DNA of 64,000 bases from Nostoc sp. MG11 (GTDB lineage Bacteria > Cyanobacteriota > Cyanobacteriia > Cyanobacteriales > Nostocaceae): NCBI RefSeq assembly GCF_014904695.1, contig NZ_JACXXN010000001.1:310001-374000 (forward strand), read 5' to 3'. The notes below the pieces were generated by a model. The model was not told where the DNA came from and did not search any database. It saw only the letters and a program-made list of their open reading frames with translations. Positions 27,849 to 37,195 of the stretch are shown in pieces (within the stretch, counting starts at the first letter, position 1; the number at the start of each line of letters is the position of its first letter). A program made the position numbers and the translations under genes.

Positions 27849-30800
27849 ATGACTAACGAAAAAATGATTTTTCGCAATCGCGTGGTTGACAAAGGTCAGC
27901 TGAGAAATTTAATTTCTTGGGCGTTTACGCATTATGGGACGGCGCGAACTGCGGTGATGGCAGACAAATTAAAAGATTTGGGATTTCGCTACGCTACCAA
28001 GGCAGGGGTTTCTATCAGTGTAGATGACTTGATGGTGCCACCAAGTAAGCGATCGCTCCTAGAAGCAGCAGAAGAAGAAATTCGCGCCACCGAAACTCGT
28101 TACCAACGGGGAGAAATCACCGAAGTTGAACGTTTCCAAAAGGTAATTGATACTTGGAACGGTACTAGTGAAGCCCTTAAAGATGAAGTAGTTATCCACT
28201 TCAAAAAGACTAATCCGCTCAACTCCGTGTACATGATGGCATTTTCTGGAGCGCGGGGTAACATTTCCCAAGTCCGCCAATTGGTAGGGATGCGGGGACT
28301 GATGGCAGATCCTCAAGGGGAAATTATTGACTTACCCATCAAAACCAACTTTCGCGAAGGACTCACTGTAACGGAATACATTATTTCGTCTTACGGCGCC
28401 AGAAAAGGATTGGTGGATACAGCTTTGCGGACGGCTGACTCCGGTTATCTTACCCGCCGTCTAGTTGACGTGTCTCAGGATGTAATTATCCGGGAATTTG
28501 ACTGCGGCACTACCAGGGGAATTCCGATTCGGCCAATGACAGAAGGGGCCAAAACCTTGATCCCTCTGGCAACACGCTTGATGGGACGGGTAATTGGTGA
28601 GGATGTAGTTCATCCAACTACAAAAGAAGTGATTGCACCACGCAATACCCCAGTTTCCGATGACTTAGCAAAGAAAATTGAAAAAGCTGGAGTTGCTGAA
28701 GTCTTTTTGCGATCGCCCTTAACTTGTGACGCGGCACGTTCCGTCTGTCAGCACTGTTATGGCTGGAGTTTAGCCCACGCCAAGATGGTAGACTTAGGCG
28801 AAGCTGTCGGGATTATTGCTGCTCAAAGTATCGGTGAACCTGGAACCCAGTTGACCATGCGGACATTCCACACAGGTGGTGTGTTTACCGGGGAAGTGGC
28901 GCAACAAGTGCGTTCTAAAATTGATGGAACTGTCAAGCTTCCTCGCAAATTAAAGACCAGAGCATATCGTACCCGCCACGGTGAAGATGCCCTGTATGTT
29001 GAGGCTAATGGCATCTTGATTTTAGAGCCAAAAAAAGAAGGTTCTGAAACCCCAGCTAACCAAGAGGTTCATCTTACTCAAGGTTCAACACTCTATGTAT
29101 TTGATGGAAATCAAGTAAAACAAGGTCAGTTATTGGCAGAGGTTGCCCTTGGTGGACGTACGACTCGGACTAATACAGAAAAAGCAGTTAAGGATGTAGC
29201 TTCTGACTTAGCAGGGGAAGTGCAATTTGCAGAAGTAGTCCCAGAGCAAAAAACAGACCGTCAGGGCAATACCACAACCACCGCCGCACGGGGTGGTTTG
29301 ATTTGGATTTTGTCTGGGGAAGTTTATAACTTACCACCAGGTGCAGAATTGGTGGTTAAAAATGGTGATGCGATCGCCTCCAATGGGGTTCTAGCAGAAA
29401 CCAAGTTAACGACTTTACATGGCGGTGTAGTGCGCTTGCCCGAAGCTACCCCCGGTAAGAGTACTAGGGAAATTGAGATTATCACTGCTTCTGTAGTCTT
29501 AGACCAAGCAACGGTGACTGTCCAAAGCTCACAAGGTCGCAATAACTACTTAGTCTCCACTGGCAACAACCAGGTATTTAACCTCAGAGCTACACCAGGC
29601 ACAAAAGTGCAAAATGGTCAAGTAGTCGCTGAGTTAATTGATGACCGCTATCGTACAACTACTGGTGGATTCCTGAAATTCGCGGGCGTCGAAGTCCAGA
29701 AGAAAGGTAAAGCCAAGCTGGGTTATGAAGTGGTAGAAGGCGGTACTCTCCTGTGGATTCCCGAAGAAACCCACGAAGTAAACAAAGATATTTCCTTATT
29801 GTTAGTAGAAGATGGTCAGTTTGTCGAAGCTGGCTCTGAAGTAGTCAAGGATATCTTCTGCCAAACCAGTGGTGTGGTAGAAGTGACCCAAAAAAATGAC
29901 ATTCTGCGGGAAGTGGTGATTAAGCCAGGGGAACTGCTAATGGTGGACGATCCAGAAGCAGTGATTGGCCGTGATAACACCTTTGTCCAACCAGGTGAAG
30001 AATTCCAAGGAGCAGTAGCTACAGAATTGCGCTACATCCAGTATGTGGAGACACCAGAAGGCCCAGCTCTATTGAGTCGTCCAGTAGTGGAGTTCGCCGT
30101 ACCGAGTAACCCAGATGTGCCTTCAACTACATCTGTGAGCCAACAAACCGGGCGTTCTATTCAGTTGCGAGCTGTGCAGCGACTTCCTTACAAAGATTCA
30201 GAACGCGTCAAATCTGTTGAAGGAGTCGAATTACTGCGAACCCAGCTAGTTTTGGAAATAGACTCCGAAGGTGAAGCAGACCATAATGCTTCTCCCTTAG
30301 CAGCAGATATTGAATTAGTACTAGATACTGAAGATCCAGAAGTTCAACGCTTGCAGCTGGTAATTTTGGAGTCCTTGGTAATTCGTCGAGACATTACCGC
30401 CGATGCTACTCAAGGCAGTACTCAGACGACACTTGAGGTACAAGATGGGATCACCATTGCCCCCGGCTCTGTGGTGGCACGTACCCAAATCTTGTGTAAA
30501 GAAGGGGGTATTGTACGGGGCGTACAAAAAGGGACTGAAAATGTACGTCGCTGCTTAGTCTTACGACGTGACACCGACATGATCACGATGAATACTAGTA
30601 CTCAGCCCAAGGTTAAGGTGGGTGACTTGCTAGTAGAAGGTACAGAAGTTGCCCCTGGAGTCTTTGCTGTTGAATCTGGGCAAGTAGTAGATGTCAAAAA
30701 TGCTCCTGCGGCATCTGCTGATGGTGAATCGGCTCTTAGTACTAAAGAATATGCCATCACCATCCGCGTCGGTCGTCCCTACCGAGTCAGTCCTGGTGCT

Positions 30801-31907
30801 GTGTTGCAAATAGAAGATGGCGATCTGGTACAACGGGGCGATAACTTGGTGTTGTTGGTGTTTGAACGCGCCAAAACCGGAGACATTATTCAAGGTTTGC
30901 CCCGGATTGAGGAACTGCTTGAAGCTCGTAAACCTAAAGAAGCGTGTATCCTATGTCGGCGAGCTGGGGAAGTCAAGGTAGTTTATGGTGATGGTGATGA
31001 AGCGATCGCTATTAAAGTCGTGGAACAGAATGGTGTAGTCACAGATTATCCTCTGGGCCCAGGACAAAATCTGATTGTGCCAGATGGATCTCATGTGCTA
31101 GCGGGACAACCGTTGAGCGATGGCCCATCTAATCCCCACGAAATTTTGGAAATCTTCTTTAGCCTGGGTTCCGAAGATGGAGTCTATGCTTGTGCTAGCC
31201 ATGCCTTGCAAAAGGTGCAAACATTTTTGGTGAATGAGGTGCAAATGGTGTATCAATCTCAGGGGATTGATATTTCTGATAAGCACATTGAAGTAATTGT
31301 TCGCCAAATGACCAATAAAGTACGGATTGATGATGGTGGTGACACCACCATGCTTCCCGGCGAGTTGGTAGAGTTGCGTCAAGTTGAGCAGGTGAACGAA
31401 GCTATGGCAATTACTGGCGGTGCGCGGGCACAATATACCCCTGTATTGTTGGGGATTACCAAAGCATCTTTGAACACCGACAGCTTTATTTCTGCCGCAT
31501 CCTTCCAAGAGACAACACGGGTACTGACCGAAGCAGCCATTGAAGGTAAATCTGACTGGCTGCGTGGGTTAAAAGAAAACGTAATTATCGGACGATTGAT
31601 CCCGGCTGGTACTGGGTACAATGCTTACGAAGAACCAGGTGCGATCGAGGACTATACTGCACTTGACAGTAGTAGTGTCTTGGATGAAGTCGATGACCCT
31701 CTAGACATGGTTCTAGATGACCGCACAGCTCGCACCTATAATTTAGATTCTCCTTCACTCGGTGAATCTGGATTTGGTAGCAGACGTGCAGAAAGGTCAA
31801 TTCTAGATGACGAGGATGAGTTGATTGCTGATGAAATCACCGACCTTGTAGAAGAAGACGAAGAGGACGATTACGAAGAAGACGAAGAAGATGATTACGA
31901 CGAATAG
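27849..31907 (+). CDS. rpoC2: RNA polymerase beta prime subunit (C-terminal half)
   Basis: The frame is open from 27732, but the 39 upstream codons lie in the hairpin and repeat spacer. The ATG at 27849 ([20 protein letters not shown]) follows AGGA and matches the family start, giving 1352 residues. Bridge-helix and trigger-loop sequence are seen in [28 protein letters not shown] very long beta-rich insertion of several hundred residues follows, the SI3 insertion characteristic of cyanobacterial polymerase. The final ~20 residues are almost all Asp, Glu and Tyr, an acidic tail. It is the last gene of the rpo operon. Confidence 0.97.
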   Translation: MTNEKMIFRNRVVDKGQLRNLISWAFTHYGTARTAVMADKLKDLGFRYATKAGVSISVDDLMVPPSKRSLLEAAEEEIRATETRYQRGEITEVERFQKVIDTWNGTSEALKDEVVIHFKKTNPLNSVYMMAFSGARGNISQVRQLVGMRGLMADPQGEIIDLPIKTNFREGLTVTEYIISSYGARKGLVDTALRTADSGYLTRRLVDVSQDVIIREFDCGTTRGIPIRPMTEGAKTLIPLATRLMGRVIGEDVVHPTTKEVIAPRNTPVSDDLAKKIEKAGVAEVFLRSPLTCDAARSVCQHCYGWSLAHAKMVDLGEAVGIIAAQSIGEPGTQLTMRTFHTGGVFTGEVAQQVRSKIDGTVKLPRKLKTRAYRTRHGEDALYVEANGILILEPKKEGSETPANQEVHLTQGSTLYVFDGNQVKQGQLLAEVALGGRTTRTNTEKAVKDVASDLAGEVQFAEVVPEQKTDRQGNTTTTAARGGLIWILSGEVYNLPPGAELVVKNGDAIASNGVLAETKLTTLHGGVVRLPEATPGKSTREIEIITASVVLDQATVTVQSSQGRNNYLVSTGNNQVFNLRATPGTKVQNGQVVAELIDDRYRTTTGGFLKFAGVEVQKKGKAKLGYEVVEGGTLLWIPEETHEVNKDISLLLVEDGQFVEAGSEVVKDIFCQTSGVVEVTQKNDILREVVIKPGELLMVDDPEAVIGRDNTFVQPGEEFQGAVATELRYIQYVETPEGPALLSRPVVEFAVPSNPDVPSTTSVSQQTGRSIQLRAVQRLPYKDSERVKSVEGVELLRTQLVLEIDSEGEADHNASPLAADIELVLDTEDPEVQRLQLVILESLVIRRDITADATQGSTQTTLEVQDGITIAPGSVVARTQILCKEGGIVRGVQKGTENVRRCLVLRRDTDMITMNTSTQPKVKVGDLLVEGTEVAPGVFAVESGQVVDVKNAPAASADGESALSTKEYAITIRVGRPYRVSPGAVLQIEDGDLVQRGDNLVLLVFERAKTGDIIQGLPRIEELLEARKPKEACILCRRAGEVKVVYGDGDEAIAIKVVEQNGVVTDYPLGPGQNLIVPDGSHVLAGQPLSDGPSNPHEILEIFFSLGSEDGVYACASHALQKVQTFLVNEVQMVYQSQGIDISDKHIEVIVRQMTNKVRIDDGGDTTMLPGELVELRQVEQVNEAMAITGGARAQYTPVLLGITKASLNTDSFISAASFQETTRVLTEAAIEGKSDWLRGLKENVIIGRLIPAGTGYNAYEEPGAIEDYTALDSSSVLDEVDDPLDMVLDDRTARTYNLDSPSLGESGFGSRRAERSILDDEDELIADEITDLVEEDEEDDYEEDEEDDYDE

Positions 31908-31933
31908 AGCCAAAGCCAAAAGGTAAACGCTAA

Positions 31934-31975
31934 AAAGTAAAAGGCAAAAGAAGATTTTCTTTTGCCTTTTACTTT
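31934..31975 (+). terminator. Terminator hairpin of the rpoB-rpoC1-rpoC2 operon
   Basis: A perfect 19-bp stem (31934-31952 paired with 31957-31975) has a four-base GATT loop and lies 26 bases after the rpoC2 stop. The left arm is A-rich and the right arm T-rich, so it could also act in the opposite direction. Confidence 0.8.
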
Positions 31976-32009
31976 GATCTTAATAAACCAATACAGACAA
32001 ATCCTGTTG

Positions 32010-32038
32010 GTAGAGACGTTGTAATGCAACGTCTCTAC
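32010..32038. repeat. 29-bp dispersed palindrome, copy 3
   Basis: Fourteen-base arms (32010-32023 and 32025-32038) flank one base, with one mismatch. It belongs to the same family as 2083-2111 and 12868-12896 and lies 35 bp beyond the rpo terminator. Confidence 0.8.
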
Positions 32039-32526
32039 GTTGGTTATTCGTCACATTCTTTGTTCAAAAATATCTAAAATATGCTTTCCAGAACGTATGA
32101 GTGAATATTTAAGGAGACGTTGACAAGTTAGCAAATGCCACTGACTATCATCATAAGTTTGGCTTCTGCGGTTGTATAAATCTGCTATTTCCTGTTTGTA
32201 ATTATTTAAGTCAATTTGTTTAGTCATTCAAGTTATAAATTTGATATTTATCTTCCTAAGTGTAATATCTGATGCCGACACAGCAGTGACGATAAATGAC
32301 CTATCCCAGAAAATCTCTTAAACTTCACGATTCTTAATTATGCCAACTTCTTTTTGTGGCTGACAGAAGTCCCATAATCCAATAGGCTGATCTAAAGTGG
32401 TTATTTTTCACAAAGCTTAGCTGCTCAAAAAGTTTGACTATGTTGGCAGCACTTTTTGATAACTATGTACAAAATATTGCCTACTCTCTATCATCACTCA
32501 GTTGTTAATAACTACCTGTAAAGAAA
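32039..32526. other. Intergenic region
   Basis: About 490 bp between the rpo operon repeats and the next gene. There is no convincing frame, RNA gene or further repeat. Confidence 0.5.
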
Positions 32527-32850
32527 ATGCCCCTTAAAATCGTCCAGAACTTTGATAGCAGTTTCACGCTCGAAGCACAAGCTAAAGAAAATCTATTCAA
32601 ATTATTGACCAGTGAAGCTTTTGTAAACCAGATTTGTCAACAGTTGCGGTGTAAAAAAGTTGAATTTACAGAATTACTTTTCCAACCAGTTCCTTACAGC
32701 TTAACTACTACTAAAGGAATGCCAGCAGAATTTGAAAGGTATCATGAATCTGACGAATATACCATCATTAACGTACCACCAAATTTCATGTTCAATGCAA
32801 AGATTTTTAAACCTAGTCGCCTTTGTGCAATTTACCAAAAAATTGAGTAA
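32527..32850 (+). CDS. Hypothetical protein
   Basis: A 107-residue protein that I do not recognise. It has a mixed alpha/beta composition, with an N-terminal helix-rich segment (LEAQAKENLFKLLTSEAFVNQICQQLRCKKVEF) and a C-terminal strand-rich part. There are no signal peptide, membrane helix or known motifs. The ATG follows AAAGAAA. It is followed after 77 bp by a GIY-YIG-like gene on the same strand. Probably a real gene because its composition is protein-like and the frame is isolated from other genes. Confidence 0.55.
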   Translation: MPLKIVQNFDSSFTLEAQAKENLFKLLTSEAFVNQICQQLRCKKVEFTELLFQPVPYSLTTTKGMPAEFERYHESDEYTIINVPPNFMFNAKIFKPSRLCAIYQKIE

Positions 32851-32927
32851 TGCTTAATTTTGAATATATTTTCTCGAATTAACAATTTTTTGTTACGAAA
32901 GCAAATAGCAAGTTTTATATTTGATGT

Positions 32928-33473
32928 ATGACAACTGAAACAAATATTCCCTCTTTAAAAAGCTTGGAATACTTACCCTACATTGACGATCGCGGTCAAA
33001 TACCTGAGCAATTTCAAGGCAAAATCGGGGTATATGCTATTTTTGACCAAGAAAAAGTGCTGCAATTTATCGGATATTCTCGCGATGTTTATCTTAGCCT
33101 CAAGCAGCATTTAGTACGTCAGCCACAACAATGCTTTTGGGTGAAAGCTCAAACCATTGAACGCCCTAGTCGCACAATTTTAGAAAATATTGAGAATGCC
33201 TGGATCGCTGAAAACGGGAATGTGCCATTGGGAAATAGTCAGCATAAAGAAAAATGGACTCAACCCATTGATGTCAAAGTAATAATGACACCTGACGAAC
33301 AAGCAAATTATCAAAGTCCCACTAATGATGAATTGGCACAAATTAAAATTATTAAAAATGTGGCACGTCGAGTAGAAGCAGAAATTCTAACAGAGCTAGA
33401 AGCGCGTGGTTTACAATTACAAGTTCGCTTCAATCCCAAGTTAAAAGAAGATGGATTACTTGATTTGAAATGA
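32928..33473 (+). CDS. GIY-YIG-like domain protein, probably inactive
   Basis: A 181-residue protein. Residues 32-62 (KIGVYAIFDQEKVLQFIGYSRDVYLSLKQHL) show the GIY-YIG pattern: GVY at 34-36 and FIGY at 47-50. The Arg that normally follows about nine residues after the YIG Gly is replaced by Ser57, although the downstream His61 and a later Glu-bearing helix (ENIENAWIAENG) remain. Loss of this catalytic Arg suggests a non-nuclease role such as nucleic-acid binding. The C-terminal ~80 residues are a family-specific extension with a helix rich in Glu and Arg. Function unknown. Confidence 0.7.
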   Translation: MTTETNIPSLKSLEYLPYIDDRGQIPEQFQGKIGVYAIFDQEKVLQFIGYSRDVYLSLKQHLVRQPQQCFWVKAQTIERPSRTILENIENAWIAENGNVPLGNSQHKEKWTQPIDVKVIMTPDEQANYQSPTNDELAQIKIIKNVARRVEAEILTELEARGLQLQVRFNPKLKEDGLLDLK

Positions 33474-33650
33474 GAGTATTTCTAAGTAAAAGTGCTTAAT
33501 TTTTAAAGAAAAAAGTATACTGCTGAAGACTCCCATTGATTTAGTGTGAGTAGTAAAATTTACTTGATAGTAACTGAATATCACTTTGACAAGTTAGTAT
33601 AAGATATTACTCTGGGTAATATCCAGGCTAACTATTGCTTTTAACTTTCC

Positions 33651-35135
33651 ATGACAATACAGCTGTTGAACGATCGCTATCAAGTTATCCGTACACTCGG
33701 TGCAGGTGGGTTTGGTGAAACCTATCTGGCTGAAGATACTTATATGCCTTCAAAACGCCGCTGTGTGGTTAAACAGCTAAGACCGATTCAAAACAATCCC
33801 CAAATTTATCAGTTGGTGCAAGAAAGGTTTCAACGGGAAGCAGCAATTTTAGAAGAACTCGGTGGCGCAACTGACCAGATTCCCGTGTTATATGCCTACT
33901 TCTCCACAAATGGGCAATTTTACTTAGTTCAAGAGTGGATTGAAGGCGATACCCTAACGGCAAAACTCCAAAAACAGGGGTTATTTAGTGAAAGCACTGT
34001 CCAGGAAATCTTGGTAAATTTGTTACCCGTCCTGGATTACGTCCATTCTCGGCAAATTGTTCACCGTGATATCAAGCCAGATAACATCATGGTGCGTCAT
34101 CGCGATGGTAAAACAGTGCTGATTGATTTTGGTGCTGTACGAGAATCAATGGGAACAGTGGTGAATTCTCAAGGTAATCCTACCAGCTCGATTGTGATTG
34201 GTACGCCTGGGTATATGCCGAGTGAGCAAGCAACTGGTAGACCAGTTTATTCTAGTGATTTATACAGTTTAGGAATTACAGCAATTTATTTACTGACTGG
34301 TAGACAGCCACAACAATTAGAGATAGATTCTCAGACAGGTGAGATTGTGTGGCGGCAGTATGCGAGTCATATTAACCCAATAATAGCAGGGGTCATCGAT
34401 AAAGCGATCGCCTATCATCCACGCGATCGTTATCCCACTGCTAGAGCAATGCTGGATGCTTTGCAGAACATAACAAATCCAATACTACCGACACAACAGA
34501 TTGTTATATCTGCACCACTTCCTCAGACAGTGCATGTCACGCCACAAAGTAATCGACACAATAGTATCCTCATCGGTGGTTTGATTGCAGGTGGGTTAAT
34601 TGGTGCATCTGTGGTTATGAGTCAGGTTTTAACAAAAACTTCTCAACCTGTAGCAGACAAAACGGTATCACCTTCAGAAACGCCGTCAACTGTGACATCT
34701 CAAGTTAGAGAAACTCCAGATGTTACTCAACCGCAAAAAACGCCATCAACTGTTACACCACAAGTTGTAAAAACACTAAATATCCCACCTATTTCTACTC
34801 CATCTACACCTTTCTCAACTACATCAATGCCACCATTTATTAATCCAACTGTTAACAATTATTCCTGGCTTTCCCAAAGGCTTGTAACTGATGCAGATTT
34901 AGACGGTAAAGATGGTTTTGAACTAGATATTATGCGAAATTCAATTTTTGCAAGTCACGGTCGCCGCTTTGTCACTCCTGGCTTACAAAATTACTTTAAT
35001 AACCAACCTTGGTATCGTCCGATATATTCACCAAAGCAGTTTCCTTCTAAGTTGCTGTCAAAATTAGAACAAAGAAATGTAGATTACATTGGCAAATATC
35101 AAGACCGTTACAACATAAGATATTTTAAGAAATAA
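33651..35135 (+). CDS. Membrane Ser/Thr protein kinase with C-terminal YARHG domain
   Basis: A 494-residue Hanks-type kinase. It has a Gly loop GAGGFGE (17-23), Lys41 (VVKQL), HRDIKPDN at 138-145 and DFG at 159-161, then GTPGYMPSEQ in the activation segment. One membrane helix lies at about 304-327. A Pro/Thr/Ser-rich linker follows. The C-terminus (about 403-490) matches the YARHG domain: MRNSIFASHGRRF and YFNNQPWYRP. The kinase domain should be cytoplasmic and YARHG extracytoplasmic, making it a receptor-like kinase. It is the first of three paralogues in a row. The signal and substrates are unknown. Confidence 0.9.
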   Translation: MTIQLLNDRYQVIRTLGAGGFGETYLAEDTYMPSKRRCVVKQLRPIQNNPQIYQLVQERFQREAAILEELGGATDQIPVLYAYFSTNGQFYLVQEWIEGDTLTAKLQKQGLFSESTVQEILVNLLPVLDYVHSRQIVHRDIKPDNIMVRHRDGKTVLIDFGAVRESMGTVVNSQGNPTSSIVIGTPGYMPSEQATGRPVYSSDLYSLGITAIYLLTGRQPQQLEIDSQTGEIVWRQYASHINPIIAGVIDKAIAYHPRDRYPTARAMLDALQNITNPILPTQQIVISAPLPQTVHVTPQSNRHNSILIGGLIAGGLIGASVVMSQVLTKTSQPVADKTVSPSETPSTVTSQVRETPDVTQPQKTPSTVTPQVVKTLNIPPISTPSTPFSTTSMPPFINPTVNNYSWLSQRLVTDADLDGKDGFELDIMRNSIFASHGRRFVTPGLQNYFNNQPWYRPIYSPKQFPSKLLSKLEQRNVDYIGKYQDRYNIRYFKK

Positions 35136-35290
35136 ACTTTTTTAGAATTAGTTTATAGAGCAGGCATGTTGCTTTTTGCTATTTTTTCATGGCATACCAG
35201 ACGCGTGTTATACATGAAAAAGCAATATCAATAGGTTGCGATCGCTTCGCTTCCTACACAAAATACCCTTGTTTTTACTGACGCTAAGTT

Positions 35291-36871
35291 ATGCAAACAC
35301 TGCTAAACAACCGCTATCGAGTTATTCGGACTTTAGGAGGCGGTGGGTTTGGTGAGACTTTCCTAGCGGAAGATACCCAAATGCCTTCCAATCGTTGCTG
35401 TGTAGTTAAACAGCTAAGACCGATTCAAAACAACCCTCAGATTTACCAGTTGGTGCAAGAGAGGTTTCAACGGGAAGCAGCAATTTTAGAAGAACTTGGC
35501 GGTGCAACTAACCAAATCCCCACTTTGTATGCTTACTTTCAATCAAATGGGCAATTCTACTTAGTTCAGGAGTGGATTGAAGGCGATACACTAACTGTAA
35601 AAGCCCACCAGCAAGGGTTATTAAGTGAAAGCACTGTCCGAGAAATATTAGTCAATTTATTACCAGTACTAGAATACGTACATAGTAAACGAATTATCCA
35701 TCGAGATATCAAGCCAGATAACATCATCTTGCGTCATCGCGATAGTAAACCAGTACTGATTGATTTCGGTGCTGTGCGAGAATCAATGGGAACGGTGGTG
35801 AATTCCCAAGGTAATCCTACCAGCTCGATTGTGATTGGTACACCAGGGTTCATGCCAAGTGAACAAGCGGCTGGTAGACCACTTTATTCTAGTGATTTAT
35901 ACAGTTTAGGAATTACAGTAATTTATCTTCTAACAGGGAAACAGCCACAAGAATTAGAAACAGATCCACGTACGGGAGAAATTGTATGGCACAGATACGC
36001 CTTAAGTGTTAGCCCCACACTGGCCGGGGTGATAGATCGGGCGATCGCCTACCATCCACGCGATCGCTTCGCCTCTGCTAAAGAAATGCTAGAAGTCTTG
36101 CAATCGGGGGCGGGTTCCGCTCCTACAGTGCCTTATCTCCAACCACCAGCAACTACAGTACCTCCCCCAACACTTCAAAAAACAATTTCCGTTAGTCCAG
36201 GGTCTTCCACTCAACCTGCCAATCAAGGCAGTGGACAAAAGGGAATCTTTCTCGCCAGTATAATTGCAGGTGGTTTGATTGGTGCTGCTATTATCATTGG
36301 TTTTGCTCTCAACAAATCACCTCAACCAGTAGTACAATCAACCACCTTATCTGAATCCTCTACAATCCGCGAGGAACCACAAGATACGCCGCCTGTACAA
36401 TCGCCAGTTTCCAGCACTCTAGAACCTGCTACAAGTAACGAACCGCAGGATAATGCACCAGTACCATTTCCCAGCAATAGCATTCCTAGCCCCACCCAAT
36501 CTTCTCAACTTCCTCCCACAACACAGCCACAAGTCGATAGACCATCACCAGAGCAAGCTGTGCAAAACTATTTTGAAACTATTAATAAACGCGAGTTTCA
36601 AACTGGATGGAATCAGCTATCTCCTAGCTATCAAAATAATAAACGCCTACACCCAGATGGCTATCTTTCCTACATCGACTGGTGGGGAGGAAAGGTTCAA
36701 AGCGTAGATATTGAACAAGTTAATTTGGTACAAGCAAGTGCAGAAACAGCTACAGTAAATACTAAATTAAAATACTTGATGAACACTGGAAAAGTAATTT
36801 CTGGTTCTGTACGCTTTTTCCTTTTATGGGATGCCCAAAATAGCAAATGGGTTGTTAGTGATACCAAGTAG
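35291..36871 (+). CDS. Membrane Ser/Thr protein kinase with C-terminal NTF2-like domain
   Basis: A 526-residue paralogue of the preceding kinase. It has GGGGFGE (17-23), Lys40, HRD at 137-139, DFG at 158-160 and a membrane helix at about 318-340. Residues 41-70 and the activation segment are almost identical to the first kinase, and the underlying DNA is also very close. After a Pro/Ser-rich linker, residues ~420-526 (EQAVQNYFETINKREFQTGWNQLSPSYQ) look like an NTF2-like fold with the tryptophan-rich core. The different C-terminus would give a different input. All catalytic residues are intact. Confidence 0.88.
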   Translation: MQTLLNNRYRVIRTLGGGGFGETFLAEDTQMPSNRCCVVKQLRPIQNNPQIYQLVQERFQREAAILEELGGATNQIPTLYAYFQSNGQFYLVQEWIEGDTLTVKAHQQGLLSESTVREILVNLLPVLEYVHSKRIIHRDIKPDNIILRHRDSKPVLIDFGAVRESMGTVVNSQGNPTSSIVIGTPGFMPSEQAAGRPLYSSDLYSLGITVIYLLTGKQPQELETDPRTGEIVWHRYALSVSPTLAGVIDRAIAYHPRDRFASAKEMLEVLQSGAGSAPTVPYLQPPATTVPPPTLQKTISVSPGSSTQPANQGSGQKGIFLASIIAGGLIGAAIIIGFALNKSPQPVVQSTTLSESSTIREEPQDTPPVQSPVSSTLEPATSNEPQDNAPVPFPSNSIPSPTQSSQLPPTTQPQVDRPSPEQAVQNYFETINKREFQTGWNQLSPSYQNNKRLHPDGYLSYIDWWGGKVQSVDIEQVNLVQASAETATVNTKLKYLMNTGKVISGSVRFFLLWDAQNSKWVVSDTK

Positions 36872-37195
36872 CTCCGCCCTGAAATAAAGCTTTGTCATTA
36901 GATATCACAGGTTAAGCTCAAATATAGGGGATATATCTGATGTACATTTGGTAAGGGCGATGTCTCCTAACAAAGCTCTTTTTTTGAATATAAATACCCA
37001 ATCTGTCTCTCGCTTTGTTCCATCTTGAAGGTGCGCCCCGCACATAGACTGCTGACGACAAGCCGCTGCGTGTCTAAGCTCATACAGCATAATTCAGAAT
37101 TCAGGAGTCAGAATTCAGAAGTAAAACAGGCTTTATGCTTGGTTTTGAGACTGAGGTTGTGTACTTCATCAACTTGAAATCCGCTGTAACCTTTC
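36872..37195. other. Intergenic region between second and third kinase
   Basis: A 324-bp spacer. Positions 37028-37085 look like a degraded GC-rich dispersed repeat, and 37094-37120 carry a short AATTCAG direct repeat. There is no gene. Confidence 0.4.
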
